From the NCBI GenBank assembly GCA_946886325.1, contig CAMPIK010000103.1:1-7684 (forward strand): a stretch of 7,684 nt of DNA, in the 5' to 3' direction. The notes under the pieces are model-generated. The model did no database searches and was not told the origin of the DNA. It worked only from the letters and a program-made list of their open reading frames with translations. This DNA is from an uncultured Shinella sp. (lineage in GTDB: Bacteria > Pseudomonadota > Alphaproteobacteria > Rhizobiales > Rhizobiaceae). Positions 7,230-7,684 of this stretch are shown piece by piece. The translations under genes were made by a program, and so were the position numbers. Every line of letters starts with the position of its first letter. The stretch's first letter is position 1.

Positions 7230-7684
7230 ATGGACAGAGATCAGGCAGACGCGCAACAGAGCCAGGTCGCGGTGATCGGTGGCGGTCCCACCGGGCTGAT
7301 GGCGGCAGACGTTCTGGCGGACGGCGGGCATGCGGTCACCGTCTACGACGCCATGCCGACGGTCGGGCGGAAATTTCTGCTCGCCGGCAAGTCCGGGCTG
7401 AACCTCACCCATTCAGAGCCCCATGCCGATCTGCGCGAGCGGTTCGGTGCGGCATCGACTTGGCTCGCAGCCGCACTCGATGCCTTTCCGGGTCAGGATG
7501 TCGTCGCTTGGGCGAACGGGCTCGGCGTCGAGACCTTCGTCGGGTCTTCCGGCCGGGTCTTCCCAACGGCAATGAAGGCCTCGCCCCTGTTGCGCGCATG
7601 GCTGCGGCGGCTGGAGGCAAAGGGTGTGCAAATTCGCGTTCGCCACCGCTTCGCCGGCTTCGATGGCAATGGGCTGCGTTTCGA
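7230..7684 (+). CDS. FAD-binding flavoprotein of the HI0933/BaiN superfamily, PP_4765 (TIGR03862)-like (3' end missing)
   Basis: The frame opens with ATG at 7230 and stays open to the window edge, giving 151 complete codons. GGGA at 7220-7223 lies 6 bases upstream and supports this start. Residues 13-26 form the dinucleotide-binding beta-alpha-beta turn, VAVIGGGPTGLMAA, with Gly17, Gly19 and Gly22 as the GxGxxG glycines. Asp40 ends the second strand and should bind the FAD ribose. Residues 46-61 (GRKFLLAGKSGLNLTH) match the conserved segment of HI0933-type flavoproteins. GSSGRVFPTAMKASPLLRAW is typical of the PP_4765 subgroup as I remember it. The family is a predicted soluble NAD(P)/FAD-dependent oxidoreductase of about 400 residues, so roughly 250 are missing. 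Substrate and pathway are unknown. It is transcribed away from the glycan genes and no functional link to them is evident. Confidence 0.9.
   Translation, partial: MDRDQADAQQSQVAVIGGGPTGLMAADVLADGGHAVTVYDAMPTVGRKFLLAGKSGLNLTHSEPHADLRERFGAASTWLAAALDAFPGQDVVAWANGLGVETFVGSSGRVFPTAMKASPLLRAWLRRLEAKGVQIRVRHRFAGFDGNGLRF

Noticed and set aside
7026..7412. A 128-codon minus-strand frame across the divergent intergenic region and the flavoprotein start
   Set aside because: It overlaps the clear GxGxxG-bearing flavoprotein frame and its translation shows no recognisable motif, so it is an antisense shadow.

Overview
This GC-rich window looks like chromosome from an alphaproteobacterium, most likely of the Rhizobiales (Rhizobium, Sinorhizobium or Shinella-like). 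That placement is an inference from the style of the two flanking metabolic genes, the avoidance of TTA/CTA/TCA codons and the large repeat-bearing glycosyltransferase. No rRNA, tRNA, CRISPR array, insertion sequence or integrase is visible.

Layout: the left edge (1-1180, + strand) is the 3' end of a FadB/FadJ-type fatty-acid beta-oxidation protein, covering the 3-hydroxyacyl-CoA dehydrogenase part. A 70-base convergent gap with a strong GC hairpin follows. Two minus-strand genes fill almost all of the middle. Downstream is a small PAPS-type sulfotransferase (1251-2132). Upstream of it is a very large gene (2154-6992, 1612 codons) whose product joins an N-terminal array of short YYLxxNPDV...HYxxxG..EGR repeats, a TPR-like helical section, two GT-B glycosyltransferase domains and a C-terminal second sulfotransferase. 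A 237-base divergent intergenic region (6993-7229) leads to the 5' part of a plus-strand FAD-binding flavoprotein of the HI0933/BaiN superfamily, PP_4765 (TIGR03862)-like, which runs off the right edge.

The two central genes probably form one transcription unit, with a 21-base gap and a Shine-Dalgarno sequence at the junction. They read as a small sulfated-glycan assembly module: the large protein could add two sugars and a sulfate group, and the separate sulfotransferase could add another. None of these proteins shows a signal peptide or membrane segment, so they should act in the cytoplasm on nucleotide-sugar, PAPS and glycan substrates. No polymerase, flippase, sulfate-activation (CysDNC/NodPQ) gene or acceptor protein lies in the window, so the final product cannot be named. 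The flanking genes are ordinary metabolism, which makes the central pair look like an accessory cassette between core genes.
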